Shown: positions 1 through 8,178, counted from the stretch's first letter. The stretch is DNA of 32,615 nucleotides from Terriglobales bacterium (GCA_015655585.1 JAATEV010000042.1:1-32615), one strand, 5' to 3'. Numbers and translations: made by a program. The notes: a model not told the origin generated them from the sequence alone.

Positions 1-2
1 AG

Positions 3-956
3 CAGGATGCGTTTCTGCCGTATGTGGAGCGGGGGACGATTCGGCTGATTGGGGCGACTACGGAGAATCCTTCGTTTGAGATCAATGCGGCTTTGCTGTC
101 TCGGTGCCGGGTTTATACGCTGCGGGCTTTGAGTGAGGCGCAGGTGGTGGGACTGCTGGGGCGGGCTTTGGCGGATAAGGATCGCGGGTTGGGGACTTCG
201 GGCGTTTCAGCGGACGAGGAGGCTTTGGCTACGATTGCTTCGTATTCGAGCGGGGATGCTCGGAACGCTTTGAATGCTCTGGATGTGGCGGCGAAGCTGG
301 CGGAGGGGCGCGGCGAGACGACGATTACGAAGGAGTTGGCTGCGGAGGCTTTGCAGCGGCGGGTGCTGCTGTATGACAAGAAGGGCGAGCAGCACTATGA
401 CATTATTTCGGCCCTGCATAAGAGCGTGAGGAACTCGGACCCGGACGCTGCTCTGTATTGGCTGGGGCGGATGCTGGAGGCGGGCGAGGATCCGATGTAT
501 GTGGCGAGGCGCGTGGTGCGGATGGCGGTGGAGGACATTGGGCTGGCGGCTCCGGAGGCTTTGAATCTTTGCCTAAGCGCTAAGGATGCGATGCACTTTC
601 TGGGGCATCCGGAGGGTGAGCTGGCGTTGGCGCAGGCGGTGGTGTATCTGGCACTGGCTCCTAAGTCGAACGCAGTTTATGTGGCTTATGGCGCGGTGAA
701 GGGGGACATCGCGGCTACGGCGGCGGAGCCGGTGCCTCTGCATCTGAGGAACGCTCCTACGAAGCTGATGAAGTCGCTGGATTATGGGAAGGATTATCAG
801 TACGCGCATGATGTGGAGGGGCGGGTGGCGGATATGCAGTGTCTGCCGGATTCGCTGGCTGGGCGGAGGTATTACTTGCCTACGGGTGAGGGGCGGGAGA
901 AGCTTTTGGGGCAGCGGATGGAAGAGATTGCTCGGATTAAGGCTGGGAAAAGATAG
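3..956 (+). CDS. rarA: Replication-associated recombination protein A (RarA/MgsA), 5' end outside window
   Basis: The reading frame is open from base 3 to the TAG at 954-956. It begins inside the protein (QDAFLPYVERG), so the ATPase Walker A and B part lies upstream of the window. LIGATTENPSFE, just inside the window, is the sensor-1 region typical of RarA/WRNIP1-type AAA+ clamp-loader-like ATPases. The lid domain and the C-terminal MgsA tetramerisation domain follow (KKGEQHYDIISALHKSVR, then YLALAPKSNAVY). RarA acts at stalled replication forks and on SSB-coated single-stranded DNA. About 317 of the usual 430-450 residues are visible. An internal ATG at base 24 could be mistaken for the start, but conserved family sequence continues upstream of it. 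No operon partner is seen downstream. Confidence 0.93.
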   Translation, partial: QDAFLPYVERGTIRLIGATTENPSFEINAALLSRCRVYTLRALSEAQVVGLLGRALADKDRGLGTSGVSADEEALATIASYSSGDARNALNALDVAAKLAEGRGETTITKELAAEALQRRVLLYDKKGEQHYDIISALHKSVRNSDPDAALYWLGRMLEAGEDPMYVARRVVRMAVEDIGLAAPEALNLCLSAKDAMHFLGHPEGELALAQAVVYLALAPKSNAVYVAYGAVKGDIAATAAEPVPLHLRNAPTKLMKSLDYGKDYQYAHDVEGRVADMQCLPDSLAGRRYYLPTGEGREKLLGQRMEEIARIKAGKR

Positions 957-1093
957 AAAGGCGTCCTTACGCCGGACGGGCGGCACTTCGTGCTGTATGT
1001 CGCTTCGCTTGGGCCTCCCGTTGGTCGGCTGATAGATTCTTCCACCGACCAGCGGGAGGACTGCGCGAAGCTTTTAAAAGGCGTGCGAACGCC
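957..1093. repeat. Composite palindromic intergenic element downstream of rarA
   Basis: A 15-bp stem (arms 1014-1028 and 1045-1059, one G-T pair, 16-nt loop) is extended after an internal loop by GCTTCGC at 1002-1008 pairing with GCGAAGC at 1065-1071. On each side lies a small hairpin of the same design, GGCGT-4 nt-ACGCC, at 960-973 and 1080-1093. Both are preceded by an A-run, so the element is nearly symmetrical. It sits between the stop codons of rarA and the convergent redoxin gene. It may be a REP/MITE-like repeat or a bidirectional terminator. No second copy occurs in this window. Confidence 0.5.
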
Positions 1094-1116
1094 CGCTCGC
1101 CGCGCAGGCGACAAAA

Positions 1117-1719
1117 TTAGTGGGCGTACTTTACGGAACAGCCATAGGGGCGGGTGCTGGCTACCTGAATGGGTTTGCCGGACATGGAATTGTTGAGTGC
1201 CTCGGAGACGTAGTTGCGGGCGGTCTTGATGTCTTCCTTGTCGGTGGTGGCTTTGTCGTCGATGGCTCCCTCGTAGACTAGTTTGCCGGTGGGGTCGATG
1301 ACGAACATGTGCGGGGTGGTTTTGGCCTCGTAGAGGCGGCCGATGGAGCCGGAGGGATCGAGGATAGCGGCGGTGGGCGCGGCCTTCATGGTCTTGAGGT
1401 AGTCGTTCTCTTCGGCGGGGGTGACGTTGCCCTGCTCGCCGGGGGCGGAGGAGAGGATGGAGAGCCAGACGACACCTTTGCCGGTCCACTCGCGCTGGAG
1501 GGCTTCCATGTTGCCGCTGTTGTAGTGCTTCTGCTCGTAGGGACAGCCTTTGTTGGCCCATTCGAGGACTACGTATTTGCCGCGGTACTCGGAGAGGCTG
1601 TGGGTTTTGCCGTTGGAGTCGGTGCCTTTGAAGTCGGGCGCGGTGGAGCCGGGAACTACGGCGAGGGCAGGGATGGTGAGGGCGGCTAGAGCGAGGGGAA
1701 GGAGCCTGCGATGGGACAT
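1117..1719 (-). CDS. Secreted thioredoxin-fold redoxin (peroxiredoxin-like, PRX_like1 type)
   Basis: This 200-residue protein starts with a signal peptide (residues 1-20, MSHRRLLPLALAALTIPALA), so it probably acts in the periplasm. An AhpC/TSA-Redoxin fold follows: APDFKGTDSNGKTHSL, then KYVVLEWANKGCPYEQKHY with the candidate catalytic Cys59, and later the cis-Pro strand TTPHMFVIDPTGKLVYEG. A second cysteine, Cys194 near the C-terminus (PYGCSVKY), is typical of this subgroup and could resolve a disulfide. There is no CxxC pair, so it is not a classical thioredoxin. The ATG at 1719 follows a good GGAGG site. dsbD lies 191 bp away in the same orientation and could supply periplasmic reductant, but a repeat and a promoter-like site lie between them. 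The exact substrate is unknown. Confidence 0.85.
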   Translation of the reverse strand: MSHRRLLPLALAALTIPALAVVPGSTAPDFKGTDSNGKTHSLSEYRGKYVVLEWANKGCPYEQKHYNSGNMEALQREWTGKGVVWLSILSSAPGEQGNVTPAEENDYLKTMKAAPTAAILDPSGSIGRLYEAKTTPHMFVIDPTGKLVYEGAIDDKATTDKEDIKTARNYVSEALNNSMSGKPIQVASTRPYGCSVKYAH

Positions 1720-1749
1720 GGTTCGACCTCCACTACTGCTTTTGATGGA

Positions 1750-1778
1750 ATTTTGCTCCGAAATTTGGGGAAAATCAA
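1750..1778 (-). promoter_or_regulatory. Possible sigma-70 promoter of the redoxin gene
   Basis: Read on the minus strand, TTGATT is separated by 17 bp from CAAAAT, about 30 bp upstream of the ATG at 1719. Each box matches 4 of 6 consensus bases. The spacing is ideal but the boxes are only moderate. Confidence 0.35.
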
Positions 1779-1814
1779 TGGTTTTTAGGGAGATTTCTGC
1801 GGGACGGGAAAAGG

Positions 1815-1887
1815 CCCGGGGCTGAAGCCCCTTTTGATAAAGCTCGATTTTTCGTGGGGCTGAAGCCCCACGCTAATCCCAGAAGAC
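1815..1887 (+). repeat. Two-hairpin intergenic repeat, copy 1
   Basis: Hairpin A is GGGGC-TGAA-GCCCC (1818-1831). Hairpin B is an 8-bp stem with a TGAA loop (1853-1872). They are followed by CGCTAATCCCAGAAGAC. The same arrangement recurs at 13373-13443 in the same orientation. In hairpin B two base pairs differ between the copies and both remain paired. This copy lies downstream of the dsbD stop codon and upstream of the redoxin gene. It may be a REP-like element or a transcription or mRNA-end signal. Confidence 0.75.
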
Positions 1888-1910
1888 GGATGAGGAAATA
1901 ATGGATCTGG

Positions 1911-4010
1911 TTATGGGGTTGTGTCTTTTTTCAGGGCGGTCAGGACTACATCTTTGGTTAGAAGCTCGGGTAGGACGTCGGCGGGGGAGTTTTTGGCGGC
2001 GGGGTAGATGACGTAGGTGGGGACTCCGCTGCGGTTGATGGAGGCTAGTTGTTTGGTGATCTCGGGGTCGTAGCGGGTCCAGTCGGCTCGGAGGAGGGTG
2101 ACTTTGTTCTGGCTGAACTGCTGCTGGACTTCGGAGGACTTGAGGACGAGACGCTCGTTGACCTGGCAACTCAGGCACCAGGCGGCGGTGAAGTCGATGA
2201 AGACGGGATGACCGGCGGCTCGGGCCTCGTCGAGGGCCTGCTGGGAGTAGGGGGTCCAGGCGAGGGTGGTGTCTTCGTGGTGGTAGAGAGGGATGGCGAA
2301 GCCGAAGGCGATGATGAGGACGGCGGCGATGGTGCTGGGCCAGCGGGCGGGCCATTTGCCTAAGACCCATCCGGCGACGGCGAGGGTGAGGAAGCAGCAG
2401 AGCAGGAGCGCGGCGTGGTAGACGTTCTGGTTGCCGGTGGAGGAGAAGAGCGAGCCGTAGACGTAGGTGAGCCAGATGACGGTGGCGAAGAAGATGACGG
2501 CGGTGATCTGCTTGAAGATCTCCATCCATGCGCCGGGACGAGGTAGGAGGCGCGTCCATGCGGGCTGGAGGCTGAGGAGGAGGTAGGGCGTGGCGAGGCC
2601 GAGGCCGAGGGCGGTGAAGATGGCGAAGGCGATGAGGGCTGACTGGGCGAGGGCGAAGCCAATGGCTGCTCCCATGAGGGGCGCAGTGCAGGGGGTGGCG
2701 ACTACGGTGGCCAGAACTCCGGTGAAGAAGCTGCCGGTGTAGCCCTGTTTCTGCGCGAGGTCGCCGCCTACGCTGGTGAGGGATAGGCCGATGTCGAAGA
2801 GTCCGGCGAGCGAGAGGGCGAAGAAGAAGATGGCCGACGCGAGGAAGGCGAGGAAGATGGGGGATTGAAGCTGGAAGCCCCATCCGGCCTGAGAGCCTTC
2901 GGCACGGAGGATGAGGAGTGCGGCGACGATGATCCAGAAGGAGACCAGGATGCCGAGGGTATAGACGAAGCCGTGGCTGCGGAGGCGGCCGCGCTCCTCG
3001 TTGGAGGACTGCACGAGGGCGAGACCTTTGAGGAAGAGGACCGGGAAGACGCAGGGCATCAGATTGAGGATGATGCCGCCGAGGAAGGCAAGGCCGATGG
3101 CGCTGAGGATGGGGACGAAGCTTCCGGTTCCGGCGGTTTGGGTGCTGGCGGCGACCTCGCCGGGGGTTACCGGCGCGGTGACCTCGTAGGCCTGATTGTC
3201 GGAGAGCTTGATGAGGCCGTGGAAGCTGGCGGGGAGAGCGGTGAGGTACTGGGAGCGCTGAACGCGGAGACGGACTCCGTTGGGCTGAGGCTCGATCTTT
3301 TGTTCTACAGCGTTCTCGATCTGTTCGGAGTCGTAGGGGTAGAGCTCGGCGTCGGTGATGTGCTGGCCGGTAGTGAGGTCGAAGACAAAATCTTTTTTGC
3401 CGCCGGTTACGGTGAGCTTTGCGTTGGCGGGGAGGGATTTGGGAAGGAGCGAGAGGGCTTCGGCGAGGGGGCCTACGGGCTGCGCGGGAGCGGTGGCGGC
3501 GGGGTCGACGTTGAGGTTGAGGCCGAGGTGGGCTCTGCCGGGGACGCAGGAGCGCTCGCAGACTAGCCAGCTTACTTTTGCGTCGAGGTGGATGGGACCG
3601 GGTTTCAGGCTGGTGGCGGCGGTGAGCTGGACGGGGAGAGCTACGGCGTTTTCGTAGCCGAAGTCCATGAGGGGCCCGTTGGGCAGGCGGGAGGGGATGG
3701 GAAACTGCATGGGGGCGGCGGTGATGCCGGTGGGGAGGGTCCAGGTGATCTGCGGAGGCTCGCCTGCGTCTCCAGCGTTGATCCAGTAGACGTGCCAGTG
3801 TTCTTCGAGGGTGAGGACGAGGCCGACTTGCAGGGTTCCGCCGGGAGCGATGGAGGGAGCGAGGGAGACCATCTCCGCGGTGAGGTGCTGGGCTTTGACC
3901 GGGCCGGGGCCGCCGTCGCCTACGACCTCTAATTGCGCGCTTGCGGAGGGCTGGAAGAGCAAGGCGCAGAGGAGGGCGAACAAGACGGGGATGTTGCGGA
4001 GGATTTTCAT
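1911..4010 (-). CDS. dsbD: Thiol:disulfide interchange protein DsbD
   Basis: This inner-membrane protein carries electrons from cytoplasmic thioredoxin to periplasmic thiol proteins. It has 699 residues. A signal peptide (about 1-25) precedes an N-terminal periplasmic domain with the VSWLVCERSCVPG motif (Cys151 and Cys155). The CcdA-like membrane core has its two redox cysteines in NLMPCVFPVLF (Cys320) and VVATPCTAPLMG (Cys441). The C-terminal periplasmic thioredoxin domain carries FIDFTAAWCLSC (Cys612 and Cys615). All three redox pairs are therefore present, and the order and length suit the family. The ATG at 4010 has a GAGG four bases upstream and gives a clean signal peptide. The minus-strand frame at 1873-4020 is an Arg/Pro-rich shadow of this gene. 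Confidence 0.95.
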   Translation of the reverse strand: MKILRNIPVLFALLCALLFQPSASAQLEVVGDGGPGPVKAQHLTAEMVSLAPSIAPGGTLQVGLVLTLEEHWHVYWINAGDAGEPPQITWTLPTGITAAPMQFPIPSRLPNGPLMDFGYENAVALPVQLTAATSLKPGPIHLDAKVSWLVCERSCVPGRAHLGLNLNVDPAATAPAQPVGPLAEALSLLPKSLPANAKLTVTGGKKDFVFDLTTGQHITDAELYPYDSEQIENAVEQKIEPQPNGVRLRVQRSQYLTALPASFHGLIKLSDNQAYEVTAPVTPGEVAASTQTAGTGSFVPILSAIGLAFLGGIILNLMPCVFPVLFLKGLALVQSSNEERGRLRSHGFVYTLGILVSFWIIVAALLILRAEGSQAGWGFQLQSPIFLAFLASAIFFFALSLAGLFDIGLSLTSVGGDLAQKQGYTGSFFTGVLATVVATPCTAPLMGAAIGFALAQSALIAFAIFTALGLGLATPYLLLSLQPAWTRLLPRPGAWMEIFKQITAVIFFATVIWLTYVYGSLFSSTGNQNVYHAALLLCCFLTLAVAGWVLGKWPARWPSTIAAVLIIAFGFAIPLYHHEDTTLAWTPYSQQALDEARAAGHPVFIDFTAAWCLSCQVNERLVLKSSEVQQQFSQNKVTLLRADWTRYDPEITKQLASINRSGVPTYVIYPAAKNSPADVLPELLTKDVVLTALKKDTTP

Positions 4011-4047
4011 TCAGCCTCAATTCTAGGACTTTTTGCCGGGGATTTTG

Positions 4048-4470
4048 TCAGGCGAATGTCGTGTTGCGGTGCTCGACCATGATGCAGTGATCCATAACGA
4101 CGCGGATTCCGGCGGACTCGGCGCGCCGGGCGGCTTCGAGATTGACGATTCCCTGCTGGACCCAGAGATTGGGAAAGCCTAGCTGGATCATCTCTTCGAC
4201 GATGGCAGGGATAAACTTTGGCAGGCGGAAGACGTCGACGATATCGGGCTTGATGGGGAGATCGGAGAGGCTGGCGTAGGATTTTTCGCCTAGGACCTCG
4301 GGGACGGCGGGGTTGATGGGATAGATCTTGTAGCCATGCTGCTGCATGTAGGCCGAGACGTAGTGGCTGGGCTTGAGGGGATCGTCGGAGAGGCCGATGA
4401 CGGCGATGGTGCGAGGATGCTCGGGGGTGGTGGAGCCGAGGATTTCTCGGATGACTTCGGGTTCGTTCAT
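4048..4470 (-). CDS. CoA-binding domain protein (YccU-like)
   Basis: A small single-domain Rossmann protein of the CoA_binding_2 family. TIAVIGLSDDPLKPSHYV near residue 21 is the nucleotide-binding loop. IYPINPAVPEVLGEKSYASL, DVFRLP and LWVQQGIVN follow the order seen in YccU-type proteins. The function of this family is not established. Binding of CoA or a similar nucleotide is inferred from the fold. I place the start at the ATG at 4470 (MNEPEVI). AAAGGAG lies seven bases upstream and overlaps the TAA of the preceding DinB gene, which points to translational coupling. An upstream in-frame ATG at 4494 lies inside the DinB coding region and would add only eight unconserved residues. Confidence 0.85.
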   Translation of the reverse strand: MNEPEVIREILGSTTPEHPRTIAVIGLSDDPLKPSHYVSAYMQQHGYKIYPINPAVPEVLGEKSYASLSDLPIKPDIVDVFRLPKFIPAIVEEMIQLGFPNLWVQQGIVNLEAARRAESAGIRVVMDHCIMVEHRNTTFA

Positions 4471-4481
4471 CGGGAACTCCT

Positions 4482-4994
4482 TTACTTGTGCCATGTTCCG
4501 AGGAGGCGGCGGAGGACTACGATCTCGCCCAGATGATAGGCGGTGTGGTCGGCGACGAGGAGAGCTTCACGGAGGAGGTTCTGGCCGTCGCCCCAGCGGA
4601 AGGGTTTGTAGAGATCGGATTTGGGGTTCTCGATGATTTTTATGAAGGTTTCGAGATCGGCACGGATGGCGTTGATAGATGCATCCCAGGCGTGGGTGGA
4701 GGGTGGGGTTTTGGACTTGGGCCAGTAATCTTCGGGCCACTGCATGGGCTGGTAGCCGCCGGTGGGAGGCGCGGAGAAGTCGAGGATGTCGCGCTGGGTG
4801 ATGCGGAGGTGTTCGAGGAGCTGCCAGGCGGAGTAGGGGAGATCGTGAGGGACTTCACCGCGTAGTTTTTCCGGGAAGGACTTAATGGCTTCGTCGAAGG
4901 TGGCGTGGGCCTGGCCGCCTCGCAGGAGCGCTACGAGTTGCTTGCGGAGCTCGGTCTCGGTGGAGGGGAGTTCGGGGTGTTTGGCTGGGCTCAT
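4482..4994 (-). CDS. DinB-family protein (four-helix, putative metal-dependent)
   Basis: A 170-residue helical protein of the DinB/YfiT-like superfamily. Its likely metal-binding histidines are in LLEHLRITQRD (His62) and DHTAYHLGEIVVLR (His150 and His154), the usual one-plus-two arrangement. Members include bacillithiol- or mycothiol-dependent transferases and many of unknown role, so no reaction is assigned. It is the first gene of a two-gene unit with the CoA-binding protein, whose ribosome site overlaps this stop codon. The start at 4994 (MSPAKHPEL) is the only good ATG. A purine-rich AAGAAGGG stretch sits somewhat far upstream. Confidence 0.85.
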   Translation of the reverse strand: MSPAKHPELPSTETELRKQLVALLRGGQAHATFDEAIKSFPEKLRGEVPHDLPYSAWQLLEHLRITQRDILDFSAPPTGGYQPMQWPEDYWPKSKTPPSTHAWDASINAIRADLETFIKIIENPKSDLYKPFRWGDGQNLLREALLVADHTAYHLGEIVVLRRLLGTWHK

Positions 4995-5100
4995 TGCGGC
5001 AGTTCCCTTCTTTGTGAGATTGGATGCAGGATGGGCTGGAGGGTTACATGGGGTTGGATGATCTGTGGCTTAGAAGATTTAAAGCGGTTCGCGCTATACG

Positions 5101-5138
5101 CGAATACCCATGTCCGAAGATCCGGACATGGGTATTCG
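5101..5138. terminator. Perfect 16-bp hairpin downstream of prfB
   Basis: The arms at 5101-5116 and 5123-5138 are exact reverse complements (CGAATACCCATGTCCG on the left) around the 6-nt loop AAGATC. It begins 22 bp past the prfB stop codon and so lies in its 3' region. Neither side has a clear T-run, so it is not a classical intrinsic terminator. It may protect an mRNA end or be a dispersed palindrome. Confidence 0.5.
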
Positions 5139-5159
5139 TATTTGTGGCTTCATAAGAAG

Positions 5160-6291
5160 CTAGCTTAGATCGTCTTCGGCTATCTCGGCTGGGAAGTTGC
5201 CTTCGCGGCGCATCTTCAGGTAGCCGCTAATGAAGGGTTCGAGATCGCCATCGAGGACGCGGTCTACATCGCCTACTTCTACACGGGTGCGGAGGTCCTT
5301 GGCCATGCGGTAGGGTTGCAGGACGTAACTGCGGATCTGCGAGCCGAACTTGATGTCGAGCTTGGAGTCTTCAAGTTTTTTGCTTACGGCTTTTTTCTTT
5401 TCAAGCTCGTACTCGTAGAGGCGCGAACGGAGGAGCTTCATCGCCCTCTCCTTGTTCTTGTGCTGCGAACGCTCGTTCTGGCAACCGGCTACGATGCCGG
5501 TGGGAAGATGGGTGATGCGGACGGCGGAGTCGGTGGTGTTGACGTGCTGGCCGCCCTTGCCGCCTGAGCGGTAGGTGTCGATGCGGAGGTCTTCGGTCTT
5601 GATGTCGATGACGATGGAGTCGTCAATTTCGGGCGAGACGAAGACGGAGGCGAAGCTGGTGTGGCGGCGCTTGGCGGAGTCGAAGGGCGAGATACGGACG
5701 AGACGGTGGACTCCGGTCTCTCCGGAGAGCAGGCCGAAGGCGAAGTCGCCGCTGATGGTGAAGGTGGAGGACTTAATTCCGGCTTCGTCGCCGTCCTGCA
5801 CTTCGTTGATCTCGACCTTGAAGCTCTGGCGCTCGGCCCAGCGGATGTACATGCGCATGAGCATCTCGGCCCAGTCCTGCGACTCGGTGCCGCCCGCGCC
5901 GGGGTGAACGACGACGATGGCGTTGAGCGGGTCGGTCTCCTCGGAGAGCATGGTTTTGCTTTCGAGCTTGTCGATGAACTCGATGAGCGAGGGAATCTCT
6001 CGGGAGAGATCGGGCTCGGTGTTCTCGCCTTCGCGGGCGAGCTCGAAGTACGCCTCGATGTCGTCGGAGCGGCGGCCCAGTTCGGCGTCGTCGGCGAGGA
6101 GGGTTTCGAGGCGCTTGCGCTCGCGCATGAGCGGCTGCGAACGGGAGGCGTCGGCCCAGATGGCGGGGTCGGCTATCTTTTCTTCAATGACGGCAAGTTC
6201 ACGCTTCAGGCGGGGCGAGTCAAAGATACTCCCGCAGTTCGCGAACTCTGTCGCGCACCGGGGAGTAGGAGTATTCAAGGTCGTCAAGCAT
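5160..6291 (-). CDS. prfB: Peptide chain release factor 2, with programmed +1 frameshift
   Basis: RF2 releases the finished peptide at UGA and UAA codons. The main frame shows the RF2 stop-recognition tripeptide SPF (about residues 201-203, VRISPFDSAKRRHTSF) and the catalytic GGQ loop (about 246-248, SGGKGGQHVNTTDSAVRITH). The true start is the ATG at 6289-6291 (MLDDLEYSYSPVRDRV). That frame reaches CTT at 6225-6223 followed by an in-frame TGA at 6222-6220 and C at 6219. Slipping one base on CTT TGA C gives ...REYL-DSPRLKREL and joins the main frame. The Shine-Dalgarno-like GGGAG sits three bases before CTT, as in E. coli. The product is 376 residues. A naive TTG start at 6287 in the main frame gives a false N-terminus. 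lnt ends 11 bp upstream, suggesting an lnt-prfB operon. Confidence 0.95.
6219..6234 (-). promoter_or_regulatory. prfB autoregulatory +1 frameshift site
   Basis: Read on the minus strand, CGGGAG-TAT-CTT-TGA-C covers the internal Shine-Dalgarno-like element, the slippery CTT codon and the weak TGAC stop context. Low RF2 slows termination at this UGA and favours slippage into the productive frame, a well-known feedback loop. The element is complete here. Confidence 0.93.
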
Positions 6292-6302
6292 AGAGATTTA
6301 GT

Positions 6303-7955
6303 TTACGTGAATTTTGTTCGAAGACTAAGTGCCAACGCGAGGGTGGTGATTGTGGCGCAGAGCCAGGCGAAGAGATCGCCGTGAGCGGCGTAGAAGGTGA
6401 GGTCGCGCTCGTAGCCGAAGTGGACGCGGATGCTGGTGCGCTGGTGGCGGGGCGCGGCCATGGTGACTTTGCCGTAGGGGTCGATGGCGGCAGTGACACC
6501 GGTGTTGGTGGAACGGAGAACCCAGCGGTGGTTCTCGATGGCGCGCATACGTGCCATGTTGAGGTGTTGCCAGGGGGCGCTGGTGTCGCCGTACCAGCCG
6601 TCGTTGGAGATGTTGATGAGGGCTTCGGCTCCGTTTTTGACGAACTGGCGGACCTCGTCGCCGAAGATGGACTCGTAACAGATGAAGACACCGTAGGTGT
6701 GGCCGGCAGTGGAGAAGACACTGCGCTCGGTACCGGGCTCAAAATTTCCGGCTTCGTGCAGGAGGCTTTGCGCGAAGAAGAAGAGGTCCTTGTAGGGGAC
6801 GTACTCGCCGAAGGGCACGAGATGCATCTTGTCGTAGAAGCCGACGAAGGTGCCGTCGGGGTTAATGAATGAGGCGCGGTTGCGCGGGGTGTAGCCGGAT
6901 TTGTCGGCGGTGCTGGGGACCAAGCCTATGTTGTTGACGATGACGGGGGTTTGGGTGCTGCGGGCGAGCGCGGACATGGCGGATCGGAACTGCGGCTCGG
7001 CATCATAGAAAGGCGCGGGCGATTCGGGCCAGACGATGATGTCGGAGGGGGTAGTGCGTGTGGTTGCGGGTGAGTCCTGACGGGGGAGGAACTGGACCAT
7101 GCTGGAGCCGGGAAGCTCGGGGATGCCTAAGAAGAATCGCTGGGATGGATAGCGGCTGAGGTAGGAGAAGGAGTCGAGGAATTCCTGACGGGAGGGCTCG
7201 GGGCCGGTGGCGGCGGCTCCTACTTCGATGTTTTCCTGCACGAGGGTTGCGGTTGCAGAGGTGACGGGCTCTTTGTGAGTACCGACCAGACGCAGGAAAC
7301 CGATGTAAATGACGAGGAGGACGGTAAGCGCGATGGTTATGGCGAGGCGGGTGTGGCGGCGCTGGCGGACTCGGATGCGGATGAGCCAGAGCGCGTTGAC
7401 CGCGGCGATGACGAAGGAGAGGCCGTAGGCTCCGGTGATGGGAGCGAGACGGGTGAGGAGCGGGTTGTCGACCTGGGCGATGCCGAGGAGGTCCCAGGGC
7501 AGGCCGGTGATGTGGGCGCGGGCGAACTCTACAGCTACCCATGCGAATGGGGAGAGGATGAGAGCACCTGTTCTGCCGAAGTAGTTGCGGAAGGCCGCGA
7601 TGAGAGTTCCGAAGAGAGCGTGGTAGAGACCGAGATAGAGGCAGAAGAGGATGAGGATGCCGGACGAGACGGACTTAGGCAGTCCGCCATAGAGATACAT
7701 GGTCTGGTAGATCCAGTAACAACTCCCGAGATACCAGACAAAGCCACAGAGATAACCTACTGCGGCTCCTTGCAGCAAAGTAAGTGGGTTTTCTTTCTTA
7801 TTGTTGCTGACCAGAGCCCAGAGCAAAGGGGCAAGGGCAATCCAGCAGAAAAACGTTCGCCAGAGCGGGGCCGGACCAGCGATAGGAAAAGGTAGAACCT
7901 GAAGCAGACCGGAGAGAACTGCCAATGCCCAAAGCTGCAAAGGAATCTGTCGCAT
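6303..7955 (-). CDS. lnt: Apolipoprotein N-acyltransferase
   Basis: This inner-membrane enzyme adds the third acyl chain to the N-terminal cysteine of lipoproteins. About six hydrophobic segments fill residues 1-225. A periplasmic carbon-nitrogen hydrolase domain follows, then a last membrane segment (LFAWLCATITTLALALSL). The catalytic triad is visible with the ATG at 7955 as residue 1: Glu311 in IIVWPESPAPFYD, Lys376 in YDKMHLVPFGEYVP and Cys426 in VFICYESIFGDE. An extra stretch around residues 265-305 (SRYPSQRFFLGIPELPG and Ser/Thr/Pro-rich sequence) sits before the Glu motif and is longer than I expect from E. coli. A GTG at 7973 in the same frame would add six residues; neither start has a clear ribosome site. 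prfB starts 11 bp after the TAA. Confidence 0.94.
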   Translation of the reverse strand: MRQIPLQLWALAVLSGLLQVLPFPIAGPAPLWRTFFCWIALAPLLWALVSNNKKENPLTLLQGAAVGYLCGFVWYLGSCYWIYQTMYLYGGLPKSVSSGILILFCLYLGLYHALFGTLIAAFRNYFGRTGALILSPFAWVAVEFARAHITGLPWDLLGIAQVDNPLLTRLAPITGAYGLSFVIAAVNALWLIRIRVRQRRHTRLAITIALTVLLVIYIGFLRLVGTHKEPVTSATATLVQENIEVGAAATGPEPSRQEFLDSFSYLSRYPSQRFFLGIPELPGSSMVQFLPRQDSPATTRTTPSDIIVWPESPAPFYDAEPQFRSAMSALARSTQTPVIVNNIGLVPSTADKSGYTPRNRASFINPDGTFVGFYDKMHLVPFGEYVPYKDLFFFAQSLLHEAGNFEPGTERSVFSTAGHTYGVFICYESIFGDEVRQFVKNGAEALINISNDGWYGDTSAPWQHLNMARMRAIENHRWVLRSTNTGVTAAIDPYGKVTMAAPRHQRTSIRVHFGYERDLTFYAAHGDLFAWLCATITTLALALSLRTKFT

Positions 7956-8015
7956 CGGGTTGAAGTCTAACACTGTGGGATGATTGGAAAGTCATTGGGG
8001 ATACAATAGTTCCGT

Positions 8016-8147
8016 ATGGATTTAGTGATTAGTGCGATCGCGAAGATCATCGTGCCTCTGTTCTTCATTGGACTGGCAGGCTCATCCGTGGTGATTGTGG
8101 TCAGTTTTGTGGAAGATTTGAAGGAACTGATGGCGGATGAGGATTAG
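8016..8147 (+). CDS. 43-residue single-pass membrane protein
   Basis: ATG at 8016 to TAG at 8145-8147. One hydrophobic span fills about residues 8-33 (KIIVPLFFIGLAGSSVVIVV), followed by a short acidic tail (SFVEDLKELMADED). Codon use is normal and the hydrophobic-then-charged layout is that of a real membrane miniprotein. It lies 60 bp from the divergently read lnt start. A TACAAT hexamer at 8002-8007 ends only eight bases before the ATG, so the message could be leaderless; no good Shine-Dalgarno site is seen. I do not recognise the function. Confidence 0.6.
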   Translation: MDLVISAIAKIIVPLFFIGLAGSSVVIVVSFVEDLKELMADED

Positions 8148-8178
8148 ATGATGACTGCGGTCTTCCCCAGGGTGAGGG

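Noticed and set aside
1873..4020. A 715-codon minus-strand frame covering the dsbD region
   Set aside because: It is extremely Arg/Pro/His-rich and lies in another frame of the clear dsbD gene, which has all redox motifs. It is a GC-rich shadow.
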